Shown here in pieces: positions 30,228-39,878 of a stretch of DNA of 64,000 nt (positions are counted from its first letter, which is position 1; every line of letters begins with the position of its first letter). Source of the DNA: Methanosarcina acetivorans C2A. GTDB taxonomy: Archaea; Halobacteriota; Methanosarcinia; Methanosarcinales; Methanosarcinaceae. The notes under the pieces are model-generated. The model made no database searches and had not been told where the DNA came from. It saw only the letters and a program-made list of their open reading frames with translations. The stretch is from positions 5,687,493 through 5,751,492 of the forward strand of contig NC_003552.1 of the NCBI RefSeq assembly GCF_000007345.1, given 5' to 3'. The translations under genes were made by a program, and so were the position numbers.

Positions 30228-30758
30228 ATGATAAGACGTTTCGCACCTGAGGACTTTCAGGAAATAGTCGAAATTGAAGAAGAGGCTTTTTCGGAGCATA
30301 ATTCCCTGGTGTATATGAATTTTTACGAAATGGTTGGAGACGGCTTCCTTGTTGCGGAAAAGGAAGGAAAAGTGGTAGGGTATGTGGTTGGCTACCGTTC
30401 CGCAGAAAACGAAGGGCATATTTTTTCCGTTGGCGTAAAAAAAGAGTATAGGGGAAGGGGAATAGGCACGGAACTGATTTATGCCATATGCGACATTTTT
30501 GTTGCAAACGGCCTTAAATACGCGAGACTGGAAGTAAGAAACAGTAACACTAGCGCACAAAAATTATACAGATCGATAGGATTCGTACAGTGCTGGACTG
30601 AAAAAAAGTATTATTCAGATGGAGAAGACGGTATGGTTATGAAAATGCACCTGCACCCATACCGCCTTTTGGTCTCAAAACAAAAATACCTTGAACCTGT
30701 ATTATCGGACAACGAATTCTTGACCACAATAAGGGGCCCTATCAGTTATTACCGATGA
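30228..30758 (+). CDS. rimI: GNAT acetyltransferase, RimI/NAA-like
   Basis: 176 residues. The acetyl-CoA pyrophosphate loop is KKEYRGRGIGTELI, and the C-terminal part has YARLEVRNSNTSAQKLYRSIGF, the hallmark of N-terminal alanine acetyltransferases. It would acetylate protein N-termini. A basic tail of about 35 residues follows the domain. It is convergent with UPF0058 and overlaps it by 17 bp at the 3' ends. Confidence 0.83.
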   Translation: MIRRFAPEDFQEIVEIEEEAFSEHNSLVYMNFYEMVGDGFLVAEKEGKVVGYVVGYRSAENEGHIFSVGVKKEYRGRGIGTELIYAICDIFVANGLKYARLEVRNSNTSAQKLYRSIGFVQCWTEKKYYSDGEDGMVMKMHLHPYRLLVSKQKYLEPVLSDNEFLTTIRGPISYYR

Positions 30759-31020
30759 GCTTTATGACGGAATTGAGGGAATCTCTCATATGGGTAGATG
30801 CTTCCTCAAAGATAGGGTCATCTCTTGACATGAGAGTAGCAAGCTCGCCTCCCAAAATAAAAATTGCGCGCTTGTGATCCGCCTTGCTCCTGTGGATATG
30901 GACAGGACTTATCGATAAAGCTTTGTAGTCGTCAAACTCGTGCGTTACACCGTGCCTCTCGAAGTATCTCTTCATCTGAGCCATATATGTGTGCAGTTGT
31001 ATTAGTTCTTCCTTGTGCAT
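30742..31020 (-). CDS. UPF0058 family protein
   Basis: 92 residues, the usual size. The family pattern is evident in MHKEELIQLHTYMAQMKRYF, the SPVHIHRSKADHKRAIFILG block and a helical end. Histidine-rich and found mainly in archaea; function unknown. Its 3' end overlaps the acetyltransferase gene. Confidence 0.8.
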   Translation of the reverse strand: MHKEELIQLHTYMAQMKRYFERHGVTHEFDDYKALSISPVHIHRSKADHKRAIFILGGELATLMSRDDPIFEEASTHMRDSLNSVIKLIGNN

Positions 31021-31433
31021 AGCGAACAGACCTACAATTTTACAAGATCAATTTAATATTATCTTGAACCGAATAAAAGAATTACCCGAGGAAGCTGGCT
31101 TCCTAGTTTTTGTTAATAAATTTTTCTATATAATGTATATGAAAAATAATGAAGGATTATGGACGAGAGTGTGAATTTTAGTACTACAGTGTGAAACCAT
31201 GTCAAATCGTAGTGATCTCACCGGAGCTATACAGGAATATCACACATAAAATAATAACAATGTAATAATTAGATCCTGACTATGTGATAATTGGATCCTG
31301 ACTATGTGATAATTAGATCCTGATAAGTAGAATAATTACTTTAAAACAAAAATCAGGCATAAATAACGATTTTTTTTATCAACAAAAACGAAAAGAAATA
31401 CAAAAAGGTAAAGAAAAGAAGTAAAAGACCTGC
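31021..31433. repeat. Spacer with 22-bp tandem repeat
   Basis: Three units of TGATAATTAGATCCTGACTATG-type sequence (the first at 31263, then 31285 and 31307) lie in a spacer between two minus-strand genes. No gene is seen in the remainder. Confidence 0.7.
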
Positions 31434-32993
31434 TCAGAGCATTGCGGAGGTCAAAACTTCCATATCTGCAGGAACTTTAGCGATGTTTCCGATTTTCACT
31501 CCTATAAGATTTTTGATTGCATTGCTCGAAGCAATATCAACAAGCCTCTGAGTAATTACACCATCAAAAACCACGCTTTTCACATTATCCCTGTAGGTTT
31601 TTAACCTGCTTGCAAGGTCTCGGACTGCGATTTCCTCTATGACTTTGTCGTCAGAATCCAGAATCCTTGCCGTCAACGTCCCCTTAAGGGCGTCTACGTG
31701 CGGCCTGAACCTCGCAGCTTCCGGAGAAACCGGAGCTATCGGAACTTGTCTGGCAGGAGCAGGTGAAACTCTTACCGCCTCCCCTCCAGGGACCTTCACA
31801 GCTGAGACCTTTTCAGCCGAGGGCTTTCCCCTGGGAACTCTGGCAGCTGGAACTGGCCTTGCCATAACCGGAGATTTTGGAACAGCCTTTCTTGCTTCAA
31901 CTTTTTCTGCCGCTGCAGGAGTTTTTTCCAGGGATTTTTCCGAAACTTTTTCAGGAGCTTTCTCAGGGATTTTTTCAGTAACTGCCTCTTCCATTTCTTC
32001 AGGAGACTCCTCTTCGTAAGCTTCCGTCTTTGGAGACACCCTGTGAACCTTCACACGTTTGTGCAGCTTCTTTTCCGCGATTCTAGGAACGACTTCCGGC
32101 GCTCTCATCTTTCTCTTGGAAACGCGTTCCAGCCTGCAGGCACTATCTTCACTTTCCTTTTCCTGGATTCCGTACTTCTCAATAATCTGTTCCACCGGAA
32201 CTTTCCGGCGCAAAGACCTGATTATTTCTTTCTGTACAAGGTCTTCCACACACTTCCCATCGGGAGCACGGGCAACATAATCGATATCTGCTACCTGGAG
32301 GAGTTCGCGGATGATGAGTTCTCCACCCCGGTCTCCGTCCGTAAAAGCAGTTACTGTTTTCTTTTTAGTAAGTTCAGCGACCTCAGGGGGGATGTTTGTT
32401 CCACCCACACAGATGGTGTTTTTTATACCGTAGCGAAGCAGGTTCAGGATATCAGCCCTGCCTTCAACAATAATGATAGCATCCGAATTAAGCACGTTCG
32501 GCCCGCAGGGTATCCTTGACTTACCATAATGAGTCAGTTCGTCGACCCTTACGGACTGCCGGACCTCGTCGGCAAGTTCCTGAGATTCGGGCACGGTCTC
32601 ATCGAACATCTTCGTGAAGATGAGTTTTGCCCTCTCAATAATTTTTTTGCGTTTAACAGCCCTTACGTCTTCTACCTGGAAAACCTCAATCTTGGCACTG
32701 CAGGGGCCTACTCTGTCAATGGTTTCCAGAGATGCTGCAAGGATCGAGGTCTCAACCTTATCAAGGCTCGAAGGAACGAAGATGTTACCTTTGGTTTTTC
32801 CTCCTTTAGCGGTAACCATTACCTCGATCCTGCCGATCCTTCCGGTTTTCTGCAGATCACGCAGATCAAGATCGGCTCCTAGCAGCCCTTCAGTCTGACC
32901 AAATATTGCGCCTACTATATCGGGACGCTCGATTACCCCATCAGCATTTATTTTAGAATGAATGATATATTTCGTGGTATCAGTATTTTGCAT
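31434..32993 (-). CDS. dnaG: Archaeal DnaG primase-like protein
   Basis: 519 residues. Residues 168-260 are a TOPRIM domain with E177 ([10 protein letters not shown]) and the DxD pair D219/D221 (FTDGDRGGE). The N-terminal archaeal DnaG region starts [28 protein letters not shown] long Pro/Glu/Lys/Ala-rich linker (about 285-400) joins it to a conserved C-terminal domain. Archaeal DnaG is associated with the RNA-degrading exosome through Csl4 and can make primers. Single gene with its own upstream region. Confidence 0.93.
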
Positions 32994-34228
32994 GTGAAAT
33001 TCTCCCTGAACTAAAATTATAATGATTTATCATGAACTATTGATTATGGACGTTTTTCTTTGGATGATCTATTCTATTGGATGACTTTTCCTATTTGTTG
33101 ACGGAAAATAGCTCTTATACAATCGGACAATTCCGATGTACAATTCTTTTTCCGGCTACAGGCTCATAGTACTTTTCCGGCAGTACAAATCTATCCTCTA
33201 TTTATTCTGGAAACGCGCTGGAAACCATAAAAGGCACCAGAAAATGCAAAAATAGTAGTAAAATCAGATTTAAAACCAGATCAGGGATAATACACCCTTG
33301 AGGGCAGAGTTCATAATTGAAGATTACTATGAACCGGAAAACAGGGTTCCGAAGCTGCCTATAACTGTCTTTTGTGCTTATGTCAGGAGAATTAAACCGG
33401 CGGAATACTTCCCGGACCATTTTTCAATGAAAGCTTTTACCGGCAAAAGCAGGATAAGCCCCTACCTATTTTAAAGCTCTCATGGATAGAGCGATTCCTG
33501 ATTTTCGATCGGAGTAAACATCATATCTCCATAAAATCCATGGAGGATTTTCTGTACCTGCCCGAAAATCTTTGCCTTAACATAAGCTTACTGTCGGGTC
33601 TGAAATAAATCTCAGAGTCCCAAGTCAAATAATGTGTTTACCATTCAATATGCCCGATAACTGAAGATTTTCAGAGATGTTCCAGAGGAGGGGATTAACC
33701 TGAGGCGTGAGTGGCTAGAGAGGGCCTGACGCCTTTTTAATTGAACAAGTATCCCTAATGATAAGTGGTAAAGCAGTGAATTGAATGCATCAGGTTTATT
33801 GAAAACATTTTTTGACTTTTGCATCATGGGTGATATAATGTATAAGGTTTATTTCTGGACTGATAGTATTAGCCCTGAATTGGTAATATGTATAATCTGA
33901 GATTTCTATTAAGTTTGCATATGTTTAGTTACATGAAATTCTTTACGAATCCGGTAGTGATGAATTGATGAAGTTATTAGTTTATGATATGACCTGACGA
34001 AACAGCTCCCGCCCGCCTTAAAGCGACTTTGGCGAAACCGGAATCCCGCACGTCATACGTCTTAAATTCATATGTTTAATGGTTGCAGGCTTTAAGAACT
34101 TTTTGGTTATTTAAAAGGTTCGCTAAACCTGAATTATTTTAACCCAGTATCAATAAATTTAAGGATAGCGACCTTCTGGAAAGATTTTCAAATTTTAAAT
34201 GAAAAACTAATTGGAAAAATTTAGAAAA
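32994..34228. other. Long non-coding spacer upstream of dnaG
   Basis: No convincing protein gene in about 1.2 kb; the open frames at 33202-33420 and 33645-33827 lack binding sites. Two islands stand out from the AT-rich background: 33680-33740, which can fold as a terminator-like hairpin, and 34000-34060, a GC-rich patch of unknown nature. Confidence 0.5.
33703..33738 (+). terminator. Terminator-like hairpin followed by T run
   Basis: AGGCGT (33703-33708) pairs with ACGCCT (33729-33734), followed by TTTTT; an inner GGC / GCC can extend pairing. It stands far from any annotated gene on the plus strand, so it may end an unannotated short transcript. Confidence 0.4.
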
Positions 34229-34345
34229 GTATATATAAAACAAAGAACGTCTAAAAATTTGAACGAGCGAGGTAAATACACTGTTTTATGTATTAACCCC
34301 CCCACTCCCAACTCGCTCGTTCACCCTTCACATGAAATCATTATC
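34229..34345 (+). ncRNA. Candidate small RNA with strong TATA box
   Basis: A TATA box (AGTATATATAAAA, 34229-34240) lies about 25 nt before GAACGAGCGAG (34261-34271), which pairs perfectly with CTCGCTCGTTC (34312-34322). The transcript would thus start with one arm of an 11-bp stem. The 40-nt loop holds a smaller hairpin (AATAC / GTATT) and an exposed run ACCCCCCCACTCCC that is complementary to purine-rich ribosome binding sites. No ORF. The RNA identity and its 3' end are inference. Confidence 0.5.
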
Positions 34346-34514
34346 TGCTTCTCCTGTTAATCAATTCAATTAATCAGTTCAATTAAACCAGTTCGATTAA
34401 ACTTAATGTACGGAACACTGGACGTTTTCCCGTATCATCTGAAATTGCTTCGGGCGCTGAAGTCTTTCCTCTCTTAAAAACCTATAATAGGCGCGAAACA
34501 CCATTATAAAAAGC

Positions 34515-35981
34515 ATGGGAAGCGATTTCAGTGTAAAGGATGCTGCAGGTAAAATCATGCAACCCGCAGCTGAGGTTCAGGAAGAGGTCCCGGGGAAAGG
34601 CCCCATACATGTCCGGACAGAAAAAGAGATCACAAGGGTGGTGATTATAGGAGGGGGAGCCTGTGGGATGGCGGCTGCTACCAAGATCAGGAGGCAGAGT
34701 GACTTCAAAATAACTGTACTCTCATCTGACTCCCACACAGCTTACAGCCACTGCGGAATTCCTTTTGTCCTGGGCAGGGAAATTGAAAATTTTGAAAAAT
34801 TGATCGTAAAACCCCCAGGTTTTTTCAGAGAAAAAAACATAGATGTGAAACTGAACGAGAAGGTAATGTCGATAAACCTGGCAAAGCGAGTCGTCCTGAC
34901 CGGAAAGGGAACCTATCCTTATGACAAACTGGTGATTGCCACAGGGAGCCTGCCCTTTATACCTCGCAAAAGCAAGGCAAATATTCTACCTTACGGAATC
35001 TTCACGCTCAGAAGCCTTGCTGACGGCAAACTCTTTGGAAAAGCCCTTGAAACCGCGCAAACAGTATGCATCATAGGGGGAGGTATAATAGGAATTGAAT
35101 GTGCCTCAGCCCTTACAAAGCGAGGGATTAAAACTATTCTTATTACCAGGAGTAAAGACCTGCTTTCCAGCCAGTTTGATTCTGATATGGCTGCGATTGT
35201 CAGGGCACACCTTGAAGCCCTCGGTGTGCGGGTTATTACCGGGGAACCTCTATTTTTACCTGAAAATTTCTGGAAAGAAAAAACCGTATACATAAAGGAC
35301 AGACATTTTCCTGCAGACCTTATGCTCCTGGCAACCGGGGTAAAACCTGAAGTTTGCCTTGCCAGCGAGGCAGGGATAGATACCGGAAAGGCAGGGGGAA
35401 TAGTCGTAAATGAAATGCTTCAGGTAAAAGCAGGAGGGGAATTCCTCCCTAATGTATACGCAGGGGGCGAATGTGCGGAGGTTACTGACCTTCTAACCGG
35501 GGAAAGCAGGCTCAGCCCACTGGGCACAACCGCACGTCGTATGGCAGACGTGATCGGAAATAACATTACAGACAAATACTCTACTTTCGGGCCCCTTGCC
35601 GACCCCTGGGTAGCTGTTGCCGGAGACCTGCAGTTCGGAGGAGTGGGGCTTACCCCCGAACAGGTGAAAAGACAGGGGATAAAAGTTGTAAGCGGATTTT
35701 CCCGCGGGCGCACGAGAGCTTCCTACTATCCGGGTCGAAAGGATATTTATATAAAACTCTTTTTTAAAGACGGCTGCCTTGCAGGAGCGCAGCTCGCAGG
35801 AGGGGAAGGAATAAAGGAAAGGATCGATGCCCTTTCCCTTGCGATAAGAAAGAAAACAACAATCAAAGACCTTCTAAACCTTGAAACCTGCTATGCTCCT
35901 CCGGTTTCTATGCTCGTGGACCCCCTCACTCCGGCTGTAAAAGCCGCAGTCAGAAATATAAGGAAGGCGAAAACCGAGTAA
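34515..35981 (+). CDS. FAD/NAD-dependent oxidoreductase, NADH oxidase/CoA-disulfide reductase type
   Basis: 488 residues. After a 40-residue N-terminal extension come the FAD loop VVIIGGGACGMAA (43-54), the redox cysteine C80 in SHCGIPF (the place of the single catalytic Cys of CoA-disulfide reductases and NADH oxidases), the NAD(P)H loop IIGGGIIGIE (about 193-202) and the C-terminal dimerisation domain. Likely reduces a disulfide such as CoA disulfide, sulfur or oxygen. In a strict anaerobe, a role in oxidative stress or thiol balance is reasonable. It is followed by rtcA after 94 bp. Confidence 0.83.
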   Translation: MGSDFSVKDAAGKIMQPAAEVQEEVPGKGPIHVRTEKEITRVVIIGGGACGMAAATKIRRQSDFKITVLSSDSHTAYSHCGIPFVLGREIENFEKLIVKPPGFFREKNIDVKLNEKVMSINLAKRVVLTGKGTYPYDKLVIATGSLPFIPRKSKANILPYGIFTLRSLADGKLFGKALETAQTVCIIGGGIIGIECASALTKRGIKTILITRSKDLLSSQFDSDMAAIVRAHLEALGVRVITGEPLFLPENFWKEKTVYIKDRHFPADLMLLATGVKPEVCLASEAGIDTGKAGGIVVNEMLQVKAGGEFLPNVYAGGECAEVTDLLTGESRLSPLGTTARRMADVIGNNITDKYSTFGPLADPWVAVAGDLQFGGVGLTPEQVKRQGIKVVSGFSRGRTRASYYPGRKDIYIKLFFKDGCLAGAQLAGGEGIKERIDALSLAIRKKTTIKDLLNLETCYAPPVSMLVDPLTPAVKAAVRNIRKAKTE

Positions 35982-36075
35982 TAAGGACCGGATAAGAGAT
36001 TGGATGGAAGATATGGTTAAATCTCGGGAAAAAACGGATGAAATACAGGGAAAGTGAAATGATAGGGAGAGGGAA

Positions 36076-37143
36076 ATGATAGAAATTGATGGTTCATATG
36101 GAGAAGGAGGAGGACAGGTAGTCAGGACAGCTGTTGCCCTTTCTGCAGTTACCGGAAAAGATGTAAAGGTTACGAACATAAGGAAAAACAGACCGAATCC
36201 CGGCCTGAAACAGCAGCACCTGAAAGCTCTCGAAACTGCAGCCAGGATATGTGAGGCACGGGTTTCAGGGCTTTTTCCTGGTTCTTCAGAGTTATTTTTT
36301 TCTCCAGTGGAAATAAAGGGGGGGAAATATGAGGTTGATATAGGGACTGCAGGTAGCATAACCCTGCTTCTGCAGAGCCTTATGCCAGCCCTGCCTTTTG
36401 CAAAAGAAAAGGTCAAGCTGACGATAAAGGGAGGAACCGATGTTGCCTGGTCCCCTACAATCGATTACCTGCAGCATGTAACCCTCAGGGCACTTGAACA
36501 ACTCGGATATGCAGGCATCGTAACCCTGAAAAAGCGTGGTTACTATCCCAGGGGAGGAGGTGAGGTTTCAGCTGTTTTTGAACCCTGCAAGCTTCGGAGT
36601 TTTCATTTCCGAAGGGTAAAAGAAAACAGAAGAACCGGAGAAGCCCGAAGAGAAGAAGAAACCCGAAATGAGGGAAGGAACCAAAACCAGAGGATAGAAA
36701 TTCAGGGAATTTCCCATGCATCGAATCTACCGGCACATGTACCAGCCCGCCAGGCCGAAGCTGCCGAATCCCTGCTTCTTGAAGCCGGATACGGTTCACG
36801 AACCAAGATCCAGTCCTTCGAATTGCTTTCCACAGGAAGCGGGATAACCCTCTGGTCTGGTTATTGCGGGGGAAGTGCCCTTGGAAAAAAAGGACTACCT
36901 GCCGAAAAGGTGGGCAGACGAGCTGCAGAAGAAATCATCTTGGAACTAAGCTCAAAAGCCCCTGTGGATGTGCATCTTGCAGACCAGCTGATTCCGTATA
37001 TGGCACTTGCAGGAAACAGTTCTTATACGGTCCGGGAGCTGACCCTGCATGCGGCAACAAACATCTGGGTTACGGAACAGTTTCTGGACGTGAAATTCAG
37101 GATCGAGGAAAAAGAGGGACTTTTTGAAGTCTCGGTAGACTGA
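36076..37143 (+). CDS. rtcA: RNA 3'-terminal phosphate cyclase
   Basis: 355 residues, family length. It starts MIEIDGSYGEGGGQVVRTAVALS, the RtcA signature, with KNRPNPGLKQQHLKAL and TAGSITLLLQSLMPALPFA. The catalytic histidine lies in the ADQLIPYMALAG - YTVRELTLHAATN region. It converts RNA 3'-phosphates to 2',3'-cyclic phosphates using ATP. An insertion rich in Arg/Glu (about 185-210) is seen in the middle. The binding site GGGAGAGGG precedes the ATG. Convergent with kptA. Confidence 0.93.
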   Translation: MIEIDGSYGEGGGQVVRTAVALSAVTGKDVKVTNIRKNRPNPGLKQQHLKALETAARICEARVSGLFPGSSELFFSPVEIKGGKYEVDIGTAGSITLLLQSLMPALPFAKEKVKLTIKGGTDVAWSPTIDYLQHVTLRALEQLGYAGIVTLKKRGYYPRGGGEVSAVFEPCKLRSFHFRRVKENRRTGEARREEETRNEGRNQNQRIEIQGISHASNLPAHVPARQAEAAESLLLEAGYGSRTKIQSFELLSTGSGITLWSGYCGGSALGKKGLPAEKVGRRAAEEIILELSSKAPVDVHLADQLIPYMALAGNSSYTVRELTLHAATNIWVTEQFLDVKFRIEEKEGLFEVSVD

Positions 37144-37294
37144 TTAAAGAACAAAAAATATAGAAAAACGAGCGAGAATAAGATTGCAGGAAAAATGGGA
37201 AAAAGCGGGAAAATAAAAAGTAAGAAAAGGTTAAAGAAAAAACGATAAGAAAAAGATACCGAAAAAAAGACTGCGAAAAACCAGTAAGATGAAA

Positions 37295-37918
37295 TCATTC
37301 CTCGATTACATACAGGTACTCGGGAGGTATCTTTTCTGCAAGTACGATGTAATCCGTTGCAAGCTTTAGAGAAATTCCGTCTTCCTGAGCTCTAAAGGCG
37401 TCAACCTGCAGGATCACAGGACTTTCAGTGTGGATAAGGGCAACTTCAGCTGCCTTTTCATAGGAAGTACTGAGATGAACATAGCGTTGTTTGATAGGGA
37501 AAATTCCGTTCTCGAGCAGGACATCAACTTCTTCCGGACTTGCCCCGTAGTATACGTACGGAGCATCGCTCTCCTCGTAGTCAAGCTCAATGTTAACAGA
37601 ATGTCCGTAACGTGCCCTTATCATGAACCCTCTGATCTGGTATCGTCCTTTTTCATCGGATTCCACAAGGGCATAAAGGTACTCTTTTCTCATCCAGTTA
37701 TAACGTTTCTTCATAACGTCACAGAAGGCGTTAAGGTCCACCCAGCCGTATTCATCCATTTTAACCCCTGCGGATGCCGGGAAGTGCCGAAGAGTACCTG
37801 ATACAAACCTGCCGAGCTTTTCTTCCCTGCTGTCATCCAGCACGTATCTGCCTGGGCGTTTACACTGCTGACAGCTGCCTCCTCTAAAATAGCCGTGCTC
37901 AGTGCATTTTCGAATCAT
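37295..37918 (-). CDS. kptA: RNA 2'-phosphotransferase (Tpt1/KptA)
   Basis: 207 residues. The N-terminus has a small CxxH/CxxC zinc-binding motif (CTEHGYFRGGSCQQC). The catalytic domain has LRHFPASAGVKMDEYGWVDL, RARYGHSVNIELD, YYGASPEEVDVLLENGI and YVHLSTSYEKAAEVA, which contain the Arg-His-Arg-Arg-type residues of Tpt1. It removes the 2'-phosphate left at RNA splice junctions by transfer to NAD. Archaeal tRNA splicing does not leave this phosphate in the usual route, so its RNA substrate is not obvious. Neighbour of rtcA, another RNA-end enzyme. Confidence 0.92.
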   Translation of the reverse strand: MIRKCTEHGYFRGGSCQQCKRPGRYVLDDSREEKLGRFVSGTLRHFPASAGVKMDEYGWVDLNAFCDVMKKRYNWMRKEYLYALVESDEKGRYQIRGFMIRARYGHSVNIELDYEESDAPYVYYGASPEEVDVLLENGIFPIKQRYVHLSTSYEKAAEVALIHTESPVILQVDAFRAQEDGISLKLATDYIVLAEKIPPEYLYVIEE

Positions 37919-38168
37919 ATATCACATAATGAAACTTTACCATAAATAAGGTTTTGTTTTTAGAATCCTTATTCTCCTTAACTAGTTTATAGGGTTGCCA
38001 GTTTTAACCTGGTCACCTCAAAAACCGGGAAATGCCTATAATAGCTTTGACTGTGAAGCCAAAAACAGGTTCGTTGAACACTTTCAAAGTCCTCGCTTTG
38101 TCTCGATAATTTTTGTGGACTTCAAAAAATATTCTGTAAAGCCAAAAATTAAAGACCTTGGATTAAGG

Positions 38169-38273
38169 TCACTTTTTTTGATTTTTAAGCTTTATGTAAA
38201 TGTCTACGAGCTTACCTATAACTCCAACAGCCAGCGATGCCACTGTCAATATCGCTATGGTATTATTAAGCAT
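38169..38273 (-). CDS. Candidate 34-residue membrane peptide
   Basis: ATG 38273 is preceded by GGAGA with 5-nt spacing, and a TATA-like GGATATAAAACTT (complement of about 38367-38379) lies roughly 100 bp upstream. The peptide has a polar MLNN start, about 20 hydrophobic residues (TIAILTVASLAVGVIGKLVD), then IYIKLKNQKK, a basic tail. This layout is that of single-span membrane peptides, including holin-like and type I toxins, but I cannot name a family. The opposite-strand 136-codon frame at 37995-38405 is less protein-like. Confidence 0.5.
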   Translation of the reverse strand: MLNNTIAILTVASLAVGVIGKLVDIYIKLKNQKK

Positions 38274-38405
38274 TCTTTTCTCCGTAATTTAATAGTCTGC
38301 CGACTAAGAATGCTTCAATTCAATCAAAACCAGAATATTATGCATTTTGATATTGAAATCAATACCATAAGTTTTATATCCTGTATACCTATAGTATTTG
38401 GATAA

Positions 38406-39188
38406 GTCTATACTACTTAGTAGGTATAATTATCTACTATAGTAAGTACATTTCTGGTTCTACTGTTTTATCCCAAAATTAGTTCACTTTTTTAATTTCT
38501 TTTATTAAAGATATATATTCGTAGACAAGTGACCCGCTATTTTACTTCAACTTCGAATTTGTTTCATTTTACATGATCATCTCACAGTACCTGAACAGAA
38601 TTTGAATTTACTCAACATTTAACCTTTTGAGCCGCCTGCTCTTGTATCGTATATTGAACTTTCAAATGGTTTCGGATCTGCGAAATCATTTCAGGATACA
38701 ACACATAGAATATATATCATAAATTTTTATAAATTTATAGAACCTGTCAAGTCCAGTTGGATCAAAAAAGAAGGAGAATATTCAGTACCAATTAGTGGGT
38801 ACTGTCAAACTTAGGTTAAATATGATTATGAGTGGAGAGGAAAAAAGGGTATGAAGAACCAATTTCTTTCCACAATTTCATGCTAAATTTTCAGATTTAT
38901 CCGACTTCCTGATTCTCATTTATAAGTTTTAAAGAATACTTATGCTGAATGTAAAATTAATTTTTATATCCCGTCATATATTCGGATATCCAAAAATTAT
39001 AAATATTTACAAGTATTTTTCAACTTAATGTGATAAATTAGTTTCTCAGTAACAAACTAGTTTATCAGTAATAAATTCGTTTACCACAAGAAATTAGTTT
39101 GCCAAAATATGTTCTACCAAATGTCCTAACTAATTGTATTTTGAATATGGCTGGAAATAGCAGTAAATGGAAATGGTAGTTGTTTAAC
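38406..39188. other. Spacer upstream of the DUF2162-CobN cluster
   Basis: AT-rich and without a supported gene. Around 38390-38450 there are several imperfect palindromes built on CTATA/TACTAC. Just before the cluster (39040-39105) a motif of the form TAGTTTNTCAGTAANAAA occurs twice, with weaker copies after it, a possible regulator site for the downstream operon. Confidence 0.45.
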
Positions 39189-39878
39189 ATGGATTCTTCG
39201 ACATTGACTGTTATCGGTATTTTGATAGGTATTCTTATCTTCGGGATTAAAACTGGATTAGGTTGTGGATTTTCAAATATCACTACGCGAGAGATTCTTA
39301 CAATTGGCGGCAGTTATTTTTTTCTAGCTCTTTTATTCGGAAGTGTTGCTGACCACCTGAGCTTTGATGCTTTTGAGCGTCTTTCTGCAATGGGTATGGG
39401 AATCCATGTTCTTGTCTCCCTGCTCCTTATAGGGGCTGGCATCTATACCCAGAAAAAATGGAATTCCGGAAAAGATGTTTCCAGACATACTTTCCTGGCC
39501 ATATCAATGCCCTGTCCGGTCTGCCTGGGGGCTCTTGCAGTCTCCTGTATGCTCCTCTCACAAAGCCTCAGCCTTTCCGGGATAAAAATAGGGTTCCTTG
39601 TGGGAATTGCTTTTTTTATTGCAGTAGTAGCTTCTTCTTTTCTTTTCAGGTTCGGGAAGGTCCGGTGTGGAAAGACCCCCGAAACTATGGGAAGCGCCAT
39701 GATGCTTCTCGGAATTTATTATCTTCTGGGAGCTCTGCTAATCCCGGCCTATATGAAATCAAAGCAGATGAACCTGGCTCCTATGCAAACCGGAGAATCA
39801 GGCCTTTTTCCCCTTCTGGTTTTCGGGATATTGGTCCTTGCAGGTTTTTTCCTTGACCGTGTGAGGTCTAGCCAATGA
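39189..39878 (+). CDS. DUF2162 membrane protein (predicted transporter)
   Basis: 229 residues from ATG 39189; a TTG at 39180 is in frame. About six to seven membrane helices, beginning STLTVIGILIGILIFGIKTGLGCGF. A conserved cysteine motif SMPCPVCLGALAVSC sits in the third or fourth helix region and could bind metal or take part in thiol chemistry. Family members are annotated as predicted transporters. Its stop overlaps the start of the ExbB-like gene (ATGAGC at 39875), showing a tight operon with the three genes that follow. Confidence 0.8.
   Translation: MDSSTLTVIGILIGILIFGIKTGLGCGFSNITTREILTIGGSYFFLALLFGSVADHLSFDAFERLSAMGMGIHVLVSLLLIGAGIYTQKKWNSGKDVSRHTFLAISMPCPVCLGALAVSCMLLSQSLSLSGIKIGFLVGIAFFIAVVASSFLFRFGKVRCGKTPETMGSAMMLLGIYYLLGALLIPAYMKSKQMNLAPMQTGESGLFPLLVFGILVLAGFFLDRVRSSQ

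Noticed and set aside
33957..33998. C/D-box small RNA (GTGATGA ... CTGA)
   Set aside because: The boxes are present, but no clear C'/D' pair or terminal stem and the interval is AT-rich without a guide match.
37995..38405. 136-codon plus-strand ORF
   Set aside because: No binding site and atypical composition; the minus-strand 34-codon frame within it has better signals.
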